The notes beneath the pieces were generated by a model. That model was not told the origin of the DNA, ran no database searches, and was given only the letters and a program-made list of their open reading frames with translations. The position numbers and the translations under genes were made by a program. Below, one piece after another: positions 1 through 6,040 of a stretch of 7,344 bases of DNA (positions are counted from its first letter, which is position 1; each line of letters starts with the position of its first letter). Source of the stretch: an uncultured Megasphaera sp. (GTDB lineage Bacteria; Bacillota; Negativicutes; Veillonellales; Megasphaeraceae); contig CABQJB010000098.1 of NCBI GenBank assembly GCA_902464195.1, positions 1 through 7,344 on the forward strand, given 5' to 3'.

Positions 1-74
1 TTTATATATTATTCAACAAATGAGAATATGAAAATAAAGCCTTTTTAGCATTAAGTTTATAGTTTGTAGTTAAA

Positions 75-114
75 AGGGACCTCGCATGATGGTAGAAGTC
101 TTCATGCGCTCCCT
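75..114. repeat. Inverted repeat / hairpin upstream of yigZ
   Basis: The arms are AGGGA (75-79) plus CGCATGA (83-89), and TCATGCG (102-108) plus TCCCT (110-114). They are separated by a 12-base loop and a small asymmetric internal bulge (CCT against C). On the + strand it would form a leader hairpin with no T-run after it. On the - strand it is followed by TTTTAAC, so a weak leftward terminator is possible. Function is unknown. Confidence 0.5.
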
Positions 115-116
115 AC

Positions 117-137
117 TAGCCACGAATCACGAATCCA
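117..137. repeat. Three degenerate heptamer repeats upstream of yigZ
   Basis: Read on the - strand these 21 bases are TGGATTC, GTGATTC and GTGGCTA, close to the GTGGTTA/GTGGTTC heptamer found on the + strand just after yigZ (798-825). The two sets are therefore in inverted orientation around the gene. They sit directly upstream of the ribosome binding site of yigZ. Confidence 0.45.
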
Positions 138-155
138 TGGTATGATGGAAGAAAA

Positions 156-812
156 ATGCAAAGGACGATGTGTGTTATGGAATCTCTTATCCGCTCGGTC
201 TACGGCCGGGCCGATGCTGAATATATCATCAAGAAGTCCCGCTTCATCGCTACAGTCTGTGAAGTGAAGTCCGAAGACGAAGCGGCGGCCTTCATCGAGG
301 AAATGAAAAAGAAATACTGGGATGCCCGCCACAACTGCTCGGCCTACCAGGTCGGGCCGGACGGCCGTTTCCAGCGCTCCAGCGACGATGGCGAACCGGC
401 CGGTACGGCAGGCCGGCCTATCCTGGAAGTCCTCAAGAAGCAGGGCCTGACCAATACGGCCATCGTCGTCACCCGTTATTTCGGCGGCATCAAACTCGGT
501 GCCAGCGGCCTCATCCGGGCTTACAGCCATGCCGCGGCCCTGGCCCTGGAAGCCGCAGATATCGCCGTCTATACGCCGTTTACTATCCTGACGGCGACCG
601 TCGCCTATCCCCTGGTCAGTACGATGGAACGTTTCGTGCCCGACCACGGCGGCACCATCACCGGCCGGGATTTCGCGGCTGACGTGACCTTTACCATGGA
701 AGTCCCGCAAAGCGACAGCGATGCCTTCGCCGCCAGCCTGACCGACACGACCAGCGGGCGCGTCACCTGCCGGAAAACCGGCACCATCGTCAAGCCCGTG
801 GTTAGTGGTTAG
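156..812 (+). CDS. yigZ: YigZ/IMPACT (UPF0029) family protein
   Basis: This is a full-length member of the YigZ/YvyE/IMPACT family (218 aa). The N-terminal UPF0029 domain spans about residues 20-130 and carries the hallmark segments DDGEPAGTAG (77-86) and VTRYFGGIKLGASGLIRAY (105-123). A C-terminal DUF1949-like ferredoxin-fold domain covers about 140-205. The eukaryotic homologue IMPACT modulates the translation-control kinase GCN2; the bacterial role is poorly defined, with translation- or RNA-related functions proposed. Two starts are plausible. ATG at 156 has GGAAGA upstream at good spacing. ATG at 177 has AAGGA 11 bases upstream and begins nearer to where family members begin. The last codons (VVSG and TAG) fall inside the tandem heptamer repeat, so the extreme C-terminus derives from repeat sequence. 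The gene is convergent with the large - strand operon and looks unrelated to it. Confidence 0.92.
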   Translation: MQRTMCVMESLIRSVYGRADAEYIIKKSRFIATVCEVKSEDEAAAFIEEMKKKYWDARHNCSAYQVGPDGRFQRSSDDGEPAGTAGRPILEVLKKQGLTNTAIVVTRYFGGIKLGASGLIRAYSHAAALALEAADIAVYTPFTILTATVAYPLVSTMERFVPDHGGTITGRDFAADVTFTMEVPQSDSDAFAASLTDTTSGRVTCRKTGTIVKPVVSG

Positions 813-825
813 TGGCTCGTGGTTC
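798..825. repeat. Four tandem heptamers at the yigZ stop
   Basis: GTGGTTA occurs twice in tandem, followed by GTGGCTC and GTGGTTC, with no gaps. The yigZ stop codon (810-812) is inside the array. A further isolated GTGGTTA lies at 851-857. The array fills much of the short space between the two convergent transcription units and could act as an intergenic repeat family, although a function cannot be read from one copy. No GC-rich hairpin with a T-run is visible here on either strand. Confidence 0.6.
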
Positions 826-865
826 AGGACGGTTGCCAGAACGGATAGCTGTGGTTATCGGCCCG

Positions 866-1819
866 CTATTGGGGCTGGCGGCCTGCGACTTTCCGGTAAT
901 CCTTGGGCAGCAGGCCCGTCGTCTTTTTAAAGGCTTCGGCGAATTTGCTGCTGTTTTCATAGCCGACGCCGTTGGCGATGTGCAGGATGCTGTCATCCGT
1001 CCCGGCGAGCTGGCGCATGGCTTCGGCCATACGCGCTTCTTTCTGGTACTGGTAAATCGTCGTGCCGCACATATCCTTGAAGCAGCGCTTGAGCGTCGTC
1101 GGCGCCATGCCATAGGCTGCGGCCAGCTCTTCGATGGTCTGATGGCGGCATAAATTACGGCGCAGTTCCTTCTGGACGGCTTTGACCGTATCGGACTGGC
1201 GCCGCGTCAGGAAAGGCCGGTCCTGGACCGTCCCGGCCGGCAGGGTCCCCAGGAAGAGGAGGATTTCCTGGACCTTCAGGCGGCAGTAGCGCAGGCGGAT
1301 GGCCTCGGGTACGTGATAGAGCTCATAGAAGAGATGCTTCATGGCCTCATTTTCCTGCATGATGACGCCAAAATCCGAAGCCCGGCAAAAACGGTCGCAC
1401 AAGGCCTGCAGATCCGGCCGGTCCTCTTCGAGGAGGCGGTCCAGGACGGGCTGGGCCTTCCGGGTGTCGATGAGCAGGGACAGGCCGTGATAATGGGAAA
1501 TGGGGAAATACGCCGTGTGGCAGTAGGCACTGCAGCTGCGCTTGCCGACGGACATGTCTCCTTTTCCCATATATAAAAACTCTCCGTTCTTAAAATTGCA
1601 CTCAATGCGCCCTTCTTCGCAGTGATTGATGGCAAAGACGCCGGGCCTGGGCTGGGCATAGCAGGAAAATTCCTGGATATGGGCATCCATATAGGCAATC
1701 GAAAGGCCCGGATAGATGACGTAATTCGTCAGGTATGCCGAGCCCGTTTCATTTTCGACGCGGATCACCTGCCGGTCGGCTTCACGGCAAAGGACATTCA
1801 TCTTTGTTTCATGATTCAT
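866..1819 (-). CDS. AraC/XylS-family transcriptional regulator
   Basis: This 317-aa protein has a C-terminal AraC-type DNA-binding domain with two helix-turn-helix units: TIEELAAAYGMAPTTLKRCF (about 228-247) and SILHIANGVGYENSSKFAEA (about 277-296), then the typical KTTGLLPKDYRK end. The N-terminal ~200 residues are a putative ligand-sensing domain with several Cys and His residues (C53, H66, C67, C74, C96, C100, H101, H109, H111). The domain layout resembles the PchR/YbtA group of iron- and siderophore-responsive activators, which fits the haem/iron context; the ligand is not known. The start ATG at 1819 has AAAAAGGAG at good spacing. It is the last gene of the operon, 13 nt after the haem-utilisation fusion gene, so it is probably co-transcribed and may feed back on the operon or on haem-uptake genes elsewhere. 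Confidence 0.9.
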   Translation of the reverse strand: MNHETKMNVLCREADRQVIRVENETGSAYLTNYVIYPGLSIAYMDAHIQEFSCYAQPRPGVFAINHCEEGRIECNFKNGEFLYMGKGDMSVGKRSCSAYCHTAYFPISHYHGLSLLIDTRKAQPVLDRLLEEDRPDLQALCDRFCRASDFGVIMQENEAMKHLFYELYHVPEAIRLRYCRLKVQEILLFLGTLPAGTVQDRPFLTRRQSDTVKAVQKELRRNLCRHQTIEELAAAYGMAPTTLKRCFKDMCGTTIYQYQKEARMAEAMRQLAGTDDSILHIANGVGYENSSKFAEAFKKTTGLLPKDYRKVAGRQPQ

Positions 1820-1832
1820 GGGCAGCTCCTTT

Positions 1833-2660
1833 TTAAAATAGATAGGTCTGGCGCAGGGCGCGGCGTGTCTTGAGGAAGCCGCTCCAGACGAAAGTCATCC
1901 GGGTCACATCGAGGGCGATGACATGGAGGACGACGGGCATGGCCGCCAGCCGCTGCGGGGCAATCCCCTTGAGGGCGGCAATGCGCGGGTATGCCTCATC
2001 GTCAGGCTCGATGAAGCGCACACGGCCTTCGGCCTGCAGGCCGGCCAGATGCTGGACATCCGTAAAGGCATCGCAGACGGAAAAAGCCGCGTGGCGGTTG
2101 CGATAGAGGTAGATGAATTTGCGGCCGCCTTCGCTGAAGAAATAGAACGTTCCCTTTTCATAGACGTATTCCATGGGTGTGCCGTGGATTTCCTGGCCCC
2201 ACCCCGTCGACAGGACGCCCGTATTATGACCGGCCAGGAAGTTCTCCATAGCCTGAAGGACGACCTCGTCCGAATGCCCCTGTCCTTTTTCCCGCGCCTG
2301 GATAGCCTGGGCAGCGCGGATCGTATCGTCGAGCCAATTCTCGGAGGAAACGAAGGCTGTCACATCCAGCGGCCGGTCCAGCCGGGCCTCGATGGCCGCG
2401 GCGATGCGTTCGCTATAGATATTCTGGAAATCGTTCCACAGAAAAGCCAGCTTCTTGTGCTGCAAGGCCGGCTGCCAGACGGCAAAATGTGAAAACATGG
2501 CCTGTCTGGGCCCCATGACGAAGACGATGCGTTCATAGCGCTCCCAGTCCCATTTTTCCGTATAAGATACATAGGCGCTCATACTCAGGACGCTGCCGAC
2601 GAGGCAGGCAATCTGCCGGGTCTGCGCGTCGCCATCATAAATACATAAGGTATTTCCCAT
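1833..2660 (-). CDS. Flavodoxin/HemG-like domain fused to PNPOx-like haem-utilisation domain
   Basis: This 275-aa protein has two parts. Residues 1 to about 110 look like a shortened flavodoxin or HemG-type fold: beta strand LCIYDG, then DAQTRQIACLVGSVL in the position of the FMN-phosphate loop and helix 1, then YERIVFVMGPRQA. The phosphate loop is degenerate (DGDAQT rather than the usual Ser/Thr/Gly-rich loop), so FMN binding there is doubtful. Residues about 132-275 match the pyridoxamine-phosphate-oxidase-like split barrel of HugZ/HutZ-type and related FMN or haem proteins: FLAGHNTGVLSTGWGQEIHG, then FYFFSEGGRKFIYLYRNRHA. A role in haem binding, haem degradation or electron transfer to haem is likely because HutW is nearby. 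ATG at 2660 follows AGGAAGGAAACG. It lies 18 nt after frdB and 13 nt before the araC-type gene. I cannot tell whether it is enzymatic or a haem carrier. Confidence 0.8.
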   Translation of the reverse strand: MGNTLCIYDGDAQTRQIACLVGSVLSMSAYVSYTEKWDWERYERIVFVMGPRQAMFSHFAVWQPALQHKKLAFLWNDFQNIYSERIAAAIEARLDRPLDVTAFVSSENWLDDTIRAAQAIQAREKGQGHSDEVVLQAMENFLAGHNTGVLSTGWGQEIHGTPMEYVYEKGTFYFFSEGGRKFIYLYRNRHAAFSVCDAFTDVQHLAGLQAEGRVRFIEPDDEAYPRIAALKGIAPQRLAAMPVVLHVIALDVTRMTFVWSGFLKTRRALRQTYLF

Positions 2661-2678
2661 CGTTTCCTTCCTTTCTCG

Positions 2679-3392
2679 TTACCATCGGCTGCGTTTCCAA
2701 AGGGCCAGGGAATTGGCACAGGCCAGCAGGTCCGTCACGGGCAGCCGAGCCGGGCAGACCTGCTGGCAGGCCATGGACTGGCCGCACTGTTCAAAATATT
2801 GCTGCCGGTAGGCCTGACGGAGCCGCCGGCTGTGCGGGCTGTCCCCTGTTTCCTGGGCCAGGATGCGGTACGCCTGGACGGCCGCAGCCGCCCCGGCAAA
2901 GAGGGACTGCGGCGAAGCATTGGGACAGACTTCCAGACAACAGCCGCAGAGCAGGCACCGTGCCGATTCATAGCGGTTTTTCCAGGTCCAGGCCGACGCC
3001 GCAGCCGGATGTTCCAGCCAAATCTGCCAGTCCTTGAGGCGGTCCGACAGGACGTGGCGGTCGACGATGAGGTCGGCGACGACAGGAAACAGGCTGAGCG
3101 GCTCTAACGTAATGACCGGCCCGGACAGGCTGGACAAAAAGGTCGAACAGGCCAGGGCCGGTACACCGTCGATGACCATGGCACAGGCGCCGCACTTGCG
3201 CACGAGGCAGCTCCGCTGCCAGCGGATAGGCGCTGCCTCCTGTCCGTCCCGGTCCTTCAGGGGACTGCGCCCGTTGAGGACCGTCAGGGCCTGGGCCACG
3301 GAATCGCTGCCCTGGCCGTCATAGAGAAAATCCTGCCAGTACGCCGGGCTCTGGGCCCGTTCCTGGCGGCGGATATGAAAAATATAGGTCAT
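2679..3392 (-). CDS. frdB: Fumarate reductase/succinate dehydrogenase iron-sulfur subunit
   Basis: This 237-aa subunit carries electrons between the flavoprotein and the membrane cytochrome through three Fe-S clusters. All ligand cysteines are visible. The [2Fe-2S] set is C62, C67, C70 and C82 (spacing C-x4-C-x2-C-x11-C). The [4Fe-4S] set is C146, C149, C152 and C213. The [3Fe-4S] set is C156, C203 and C209. Numbering and spacing follow the E. coli FrdB pattern closely, so this looks like a functional protein. ATG at 3392 is the right start: the frame is open further upstream, but there it overlaps the conserved C-terminus of frdA. The frdA stop and this start form TAGTATG, with one base between them, so translation is probably coupled. 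A redox-active, cytoplasm-facing peripheral subunit is expected. Confidence 0.95.
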   Translation of the reverse strand: MTYIFHIRRQERAQSPAYWQDFLYDGQGSDSVAQALTVLNGRSPLKDRDGQEAAPIRWQRSCLVRKCGACAMVIDGVPALACSTFLSSLSGPVITLEPLSLFPVVADLIVDRHVLSDRLKDWQIWLEHPAAASAWTWKNRYESARCLLCGCCLEVCPNASPQSLFAGAAAAVQAYRILAQETGDSPHSRRLRQAYRQQYFEQCGQSMACQQVCPARLPVTDLLACANSLALWKRSRW

Positions 3393-3393
3393 A

Positions 3394-4947
3394 CTATCCC
3401 CGTTTCTCCGGCACCGGCCGGTACGACAAGGTAACGCGCCGGCCGTCATATACGGCCAGCGTCGTCCGCAGGAAGCGGGCATCGTCGCGATGCGGAAAAT
3501 CGCTGCGCCAATGGGCCCCGCGGCTTTCCTGCCGTCCCAGGGCCGATTGCAGCAGGGCCCGTCCCAGTAGCGGCAGGGTGCCAGGCAAGGCGGCGATGCC
3601 GTCCAAGGCCCGGGCCAGTACCTCCCCGCTGCGGACGACGCCCAAGGCCTGGTCGAGGTGCTGCCGCAGGCAGGCCAGCCCGGCCGGAGACAGTGCCGCC
3701 GGCGGCATATCAGGCCGTCCGGTCCGGGGCAGCGGCCGGTCCCGTCCCTCTTCCATCGCCGTACCAGCCGCTTTGCGGCCGCCATAGATGGCCCCGAGCA
3801 GGGAATTCCCGCCCAGGCGATTGGCGCCATGGTACTGGCAGGCACATTCACCGGCAGCGTACAGCTGCTTCCACGGCGTGCGATGCCATTCATCGACAGC
3901 CAGACCGCCCATGAAATAATGGATGCCCGGTGCCACGGCGATGGGCTGACGGCGGATATCGACGCCGCCATAGAGCTGGCAGTCGGCTACCAGGCCCGAC
4001 AATTTCCGGGAAAAGGCGTCTTCATCCAGGCCCGTCAGATCCAGCCAGACCGTTTCGCCAGCCTGACAGTGGTACCAGATTTCCCGGGCCGTCACATCGC
4101 GGGGCATGAGGTTCCCCAGTTCCGGATATTTTTCTTCCATGAAATACCAGGGCTGCCCCTGTTTCATCACCCAAAGCCGGCCGCCTTCCCCGCGGGCCGC
4201 TTCACTGACCAGCATCCGCTTCCCGTTGCTGGCAATCGTCGTCGGATGATACTGGATGAACTCCCCATTGGCTACGGGCAGGCCCAAACGGAACAACTCG
4301 GCCGTCACGGCACCGGTATCGGCCAGCGAGCCCGTCGTACAGCTAAAGAGGCCATGAAGGCCGCCACTGGCAATGAGGACCGCCTGGGCCGGCAGGTCAC
4401 ACGTTTCCCCGCTCCAGGTGTCGCGCAGGCTGGCGCCGGTACAGACCGGCCCGTCGTGGAGCAGGGTCAGGAAATCGTGGTGGTCCAGACGGTGTACGGC
4501 CCCTTCCACTTCATACCGGCGGACGGCGTCGATGAGGGCCGTCATGAGCTGTTTTCCCGTATCGCTCTGCGAAAAGGCCGTGCGTTTCTTCTTCTGGCCG
4601 CCGAAATAGCGCAGGTCGATCTGCCCATCTGCCATCCGGTTGAAGGGGACACCCAAATCGGCCAGTTCGGTCACCAGGGCCGGAGCGGCTGCCGTCATGG
4701 CCAGGACGGCATTGGGATCGGCCAGGCCGCAGGCCGCCCGCAGCGTATCGGCTCCGTGTCCGGCCGGACTATCCTCCTGCCCCTGGGTATCCAGGGCCGC
4801 GTTGATGCCGCCTTCGGCCATGACTGACTGGGCCCGTTCGGACGGCAGGGAGGAACAGAGCCAGACCTGCCAGCCCTGGCGGGCCGCCGTATAGGCTGCC
4901 GACAAACCGGCCAGGCCGGCCCCGATGATGACCATTTGCGGACTCAT
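3394..4947 (-). CDS. frdA: Fumarate reductase/succinate dehydrogenase flavoprotein, FAD-linking His replaced by Gln
   Basis: This 517-aa catalytic subunit should interconvert fumarate and succinate. It is most like the Bacillus-type SdhA. The dinucleotide fold is GAGLAGLSAA (9-18). Dicarboxylate-site residues are present: H234 in QYHPT, S248 in SEAARGEGG, R283 in PRD (the presumed proton donor), H343 in HYFMGG and R377 in HGANRLGGNSL. The C-terminal ESRGAHW motif (474-480) is kept. The family's covalent 8-alpha-FAD histidine (the H of RSHSV or RSHTV) is replaced by Q40 (codon CAG at 4828-4830), so FAD is probably bound non-covalently. In E. coli, loss of this His largely preserves fumarate reduction but abolishes succinate oxidation, which suggests the reductive direction here. 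F345 replaces the usual Thr/Ser after HY. The helical C-terminal region is shorter than in B. subtilis SdhA (about 586 aa). ATG at 4947 overlaps the cytochrome gene stop (ATGA) and has GAGGTGG upstream. Confidence 0.93.
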   Translation of the reverse strand: MSPQMVIIGAGLAGLSAAYTAARQGWQVWLCSSLPSERAQSVMAEGGINAALDTQGQEDSPAGHGADTLRAACGLADPNAVLAMTAAAPALVTELADLGVPFNRMADGQIDLRYFGGQKKKRTAFSQSDTGKQLMTALIDAVRRYEVEGAVHRLDHHDFLTLLHDGPVCTGASLRDTWSGETCDLPAQAVLIASGGLHGLFSCTTGSLADTGAVTAELFRLGLPVANGEFIQYHPTTIASNGKRMLVSEAARGEGGRLWVMKQGQPWYFMEEKYPELGNLMPRDVTAREIWYHCQAGETVWLDLTGLDEDAFSRKLSGLVADCQLYGGVDIRRQPIAVAPGIHYFMGGLAVDEWHRTPWKQLYAAGECACQYHGANRLGGNSLLGAIYGGRKAAGTAMEEGRDRPLPRTGRPDMPPAALSPAGLACLRQHLDQALGVVRSGEVLARALDGIAALPGTLPLLGRALLQSALGRQESRGAHWRSDFPHRDDARFLRTTLAVYDGRRVTLSYRPVPEKRG

Positions 4948-5483
4948 AAGTATTGCCACCTCACAAAATAGACGATGCCGGCCACGGCCGCAAACCCGCA
5001 GAAGACCAGGAGCACCAGCCTGATGCTGCGGCTCTGCCAGTCCAGCTGGGAACAGCCCAGGGCCAGGCACAAGGGTTTCAAATTCACGGCGATATGCAGG
5101 GCCAGGGCCGCGATGAGCAGAAGATGGGCCGCCAGCTTGACCGCCGTAAAGGGCAGAAGAAAATACGTCCCCTCTTCGGTCAGGCCGAACATGCCAACAT
5201 GAAAGACCAGCAGGACCAGGATGGCGATCCCGCTGATCCGGCGCAGCCAAAAAGCCCGGTTCAGCCGGATATACCGGCGGGACCGGCATCGCAGGCTCCG
5301 CCAGGTCTGCCCTGTCAGGACCAGGCTGAAGCCGACATGGAGCCCCAGCAGGCCCGCTGCCAGCCAGGCCAGAAAGACCATGGGACGGCGGCTGGTACCG
5401 AGGAGCAGGAAACTGCCGCAGAGGGCATGGAGCAGGACGACGACCGTCAGGGCCGCCGCGACTAAGGTATGGATACGACGCAT
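4944..5483 (-). CDS. frdC: Di-haem cytochrome b membrane anchor of fumarate reductase/SDH (type B)
   Basis: This 179-aa integral membrane protein has five predicted helices (about 6-28, 36-57, 82-101, 112-133, 153-174). It would anchor FrdAB and exchange electrons with menaquinone through two haems. It aligns by eye with the B. subtilis SdhC core: RRIHTLVAAALTVVVLLH against RRLHSLLGVIPVGIFLIQH, and WLRRISGIAILVLLVFH against the family WxxxRxTGxxxLxxxxxH segment. This puts likely haem-axial histidines at H19, H49, H95 and H130; H120 is an extra candidate. The loop between helices 1 and 2 is about 20 residues shorter than in Bacillus, making this a compact version. The start ATG at 5483 has a strong GGAGG that overlaps the stop of the upstream gene (TAGGAGG), and the end overlaps frdA by 4 nt. 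The identification as a type-B anchor is based on histidine spacing and gene order. Confidence 0.85.
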   Translation of the reverse strand: MRRIHTLVAAALTVVVLLHALCGSFLLLGTSRRPMVFLAWLAAGLLGLHVGFSLVLTGQTWRSLRCRSRRYIRLNRAFWLRRISGIAILVLLVFHVGMFGLTEEGTYFLLPFTAVKLAAHLLLIAALALHIAVNLKPLCLALGCSQLDWQSRSIRLVLLVFCGFAAVAGIVYFVRWQYL

Positions 5484-5494
5484 GACAGCCTCCT
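5484..5494 (-). promoter_or_regulatory. Ribosome binding site of the cytochrome b gene
   Basis: On the - strand TAGGAGGCTGTCATG joins the stop of the upstream small membrane protein gene (TAG, 5493-5495) to a strong GGAGG and the ATG at 5483. The stop and the Shine-Dalgarno sequence overlap, which supports translational coupling and fixes the start. Confidence 0.8.
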
Positions 5495-6005
5495 AACGCA
5501 GGACATAACTTTTATATTCATAACTACGGGCCTGAGCATCCAGGCCGTCCGGCAGGGACGCCGCCGGCACGAGGATGGCTTCATACGCCCGGGCCCGCAG
5601 GCGGGAGCGCAAGAAGACGGCTTCCAGCGGCCGCACGGTCAGCGTCACCTGCCGGCTGGCCGCCCGCCGGACCAGGGACTGGCTGTAAGCGGACAGGGCC
5701 GCGTCGTCCTTGGGAATATAAAGGACCACCGTCTGTCCGGCTAAAGGCGAAAGGCCAGCCTGGCTCTGGCTGAAAAAACGGCCGAAAGCCTGACAGGCTT
5801 CTTCCTCGTCAAACGGCGGCTGCTGGCTGTTGAGCAGCAGGACATACGAACCCGACAGCCTGCTGTCCCCTTTCGCCTGGGACCGCGGCGTAGCCCCGGC
5901 CAGGCCATCTACCGGCGATGCCAGCAAGACCCCGGCCAGTAATACAAAGAGAACGGCGCCGCAAAGTATCTGTACTATCCGACGCCGTCGTCTGTTCCGT
6001 TCCAT
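5493..6005 (-). CDS. Small membrane-anchored protein of unknown function, first gene after the promoter
   Basis: I do not recognise this 170-aa protein. It begins with a very basic stretch (RNRRRRR, 3-9) followed by one hydrophobic segment (about 10-29), then a probable extracytoplasmic domain of about 135 residues. That is a signal-anchor or uncleaved signal-peptide layout with the N-terminus inside. A cleavage site near ASPVDGLAGA is possible but uncertain, and there is no convincing lipobox. The outer part alternates beta strands and helices (SYVLLLNS, QTVVLYIPKD, VTLTVRP, YEAILVPA), suggesting a compact alpha/beta fold, and it contains one Cys (C71). ATG at 6005 is preferred over the upstream in-frame TTG at 6023, because AAGGGTGGGG lies just before the ATG and the TTG lies inside the operator palindrome. 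It is 9 nt from the cytochrome b gene. A role as an accessory factor of the complex or in haem handling is inferred from position only. Confidence 0.75.
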   Translation of the reverse strand: MERNRRRRRIVQILCGAVLFVLLAGVLLASPVDGLAGATPRSQAKGDSRLSGSYVLLLNSQQPPFDEEEACQAFGRFFSQSQAGLSPLAGQTVVLYIPKDDAALSAYSQSLVRRAASRQVTLTVRPLEAVFLRSRLRARAYEAILVPAASLPDGLDAQARSYEYKSYVLR

Positions 6006-6021
6006 AGCCCCACCCTTATTC

Positions 6022-6040
6022 AATAATAAATTTCATTATT
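6022..6040. promoter_or_regulatory. Fur-box-like 9-1-9 palindrome
   Basis: On the - strand the sequence is AATAATGAAATTTATTATT. The left arm AATAATGAA and the reverse complement of the right arm, AATAATAAA, agree at 8 of 9 positions around one central base. This is the 9-1-9 layout of the classical Fur box (GATAATGATAATCATTATC), and 14 of 19 positions match that consensus. It lies immediately downstream of the -10 hexamer, over the expected transcription start, a typical place for a repressor. A second short palindrome, TTATT-C-AATAA (6016-6026), overlaps one edge, as happens in hexamer arrays of Fur sites. Another metalloregulator or the operon's own AraC protein could be the real ligand. 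Confidence 0.6.

Larger units (their letters stand above)
1..155. other. AT-rich intergenic leader upstream of yigZ
   Basis: About the first 80 bases are strongly AT-rich, in sharp contrast to the GC-rich genes that follow, so this is probably the promoter region of yigZ. Weak -10-like hexamers occur (TATAGT at 58-63, TAGTTA at 67-72), but neither has a convincing TTGACA-like partner, so I do not call a promoter. The second half holds an inverted repeat (75-114) and degenerate heptamers (117-137), listed separately. I see no coding gene here. Confidence 0.5.

Noticed and set aside
102..710. - strand open frame of 202 codons opposite yigZ
   Set aside because: Antisense shadow of the well-conserved YigZ protein; composition is typical of a GC-rich complementary frame.
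798..825. CRISPR-like array
   Set aside because: Units are only 7 bases, directly tandem and without spacers.
3393..3971. N-terminal extension of FrdB up to 3971
   Set aside because: It overlaps the conserved FrdA C-terminus in another frame; the Fe-S subunit proper begins at ATG 3392 with family-like length and Cys spacing.
3658..4827. Long + strand open frame (389 codons) opposite frdA
   Set aside because: It is antisense to the conserved FrdA sequence, has no recognisable family or good ribosome binding site, and its open frame is explained by GC-rich codon bias.
4948..5289. N-terminal extension of FrdA up to 5289
   Set aside because: The extra 114 residues are low-complexity Pro/Gly/Arg sequence lying over the cytochrome b gene in another frame; homologues begin right before the FAD-binding GAGLAG motif, and ATG at 4947 has a ribosome binding site.
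6021..6023. TTG at 6023 as the start of the small membrane protein
   Set aside because: It lies within the operator-like palindrome and lacks a Shine-Dalgarno; ATG at 6005 is preceded by AAGGGTGGGG.
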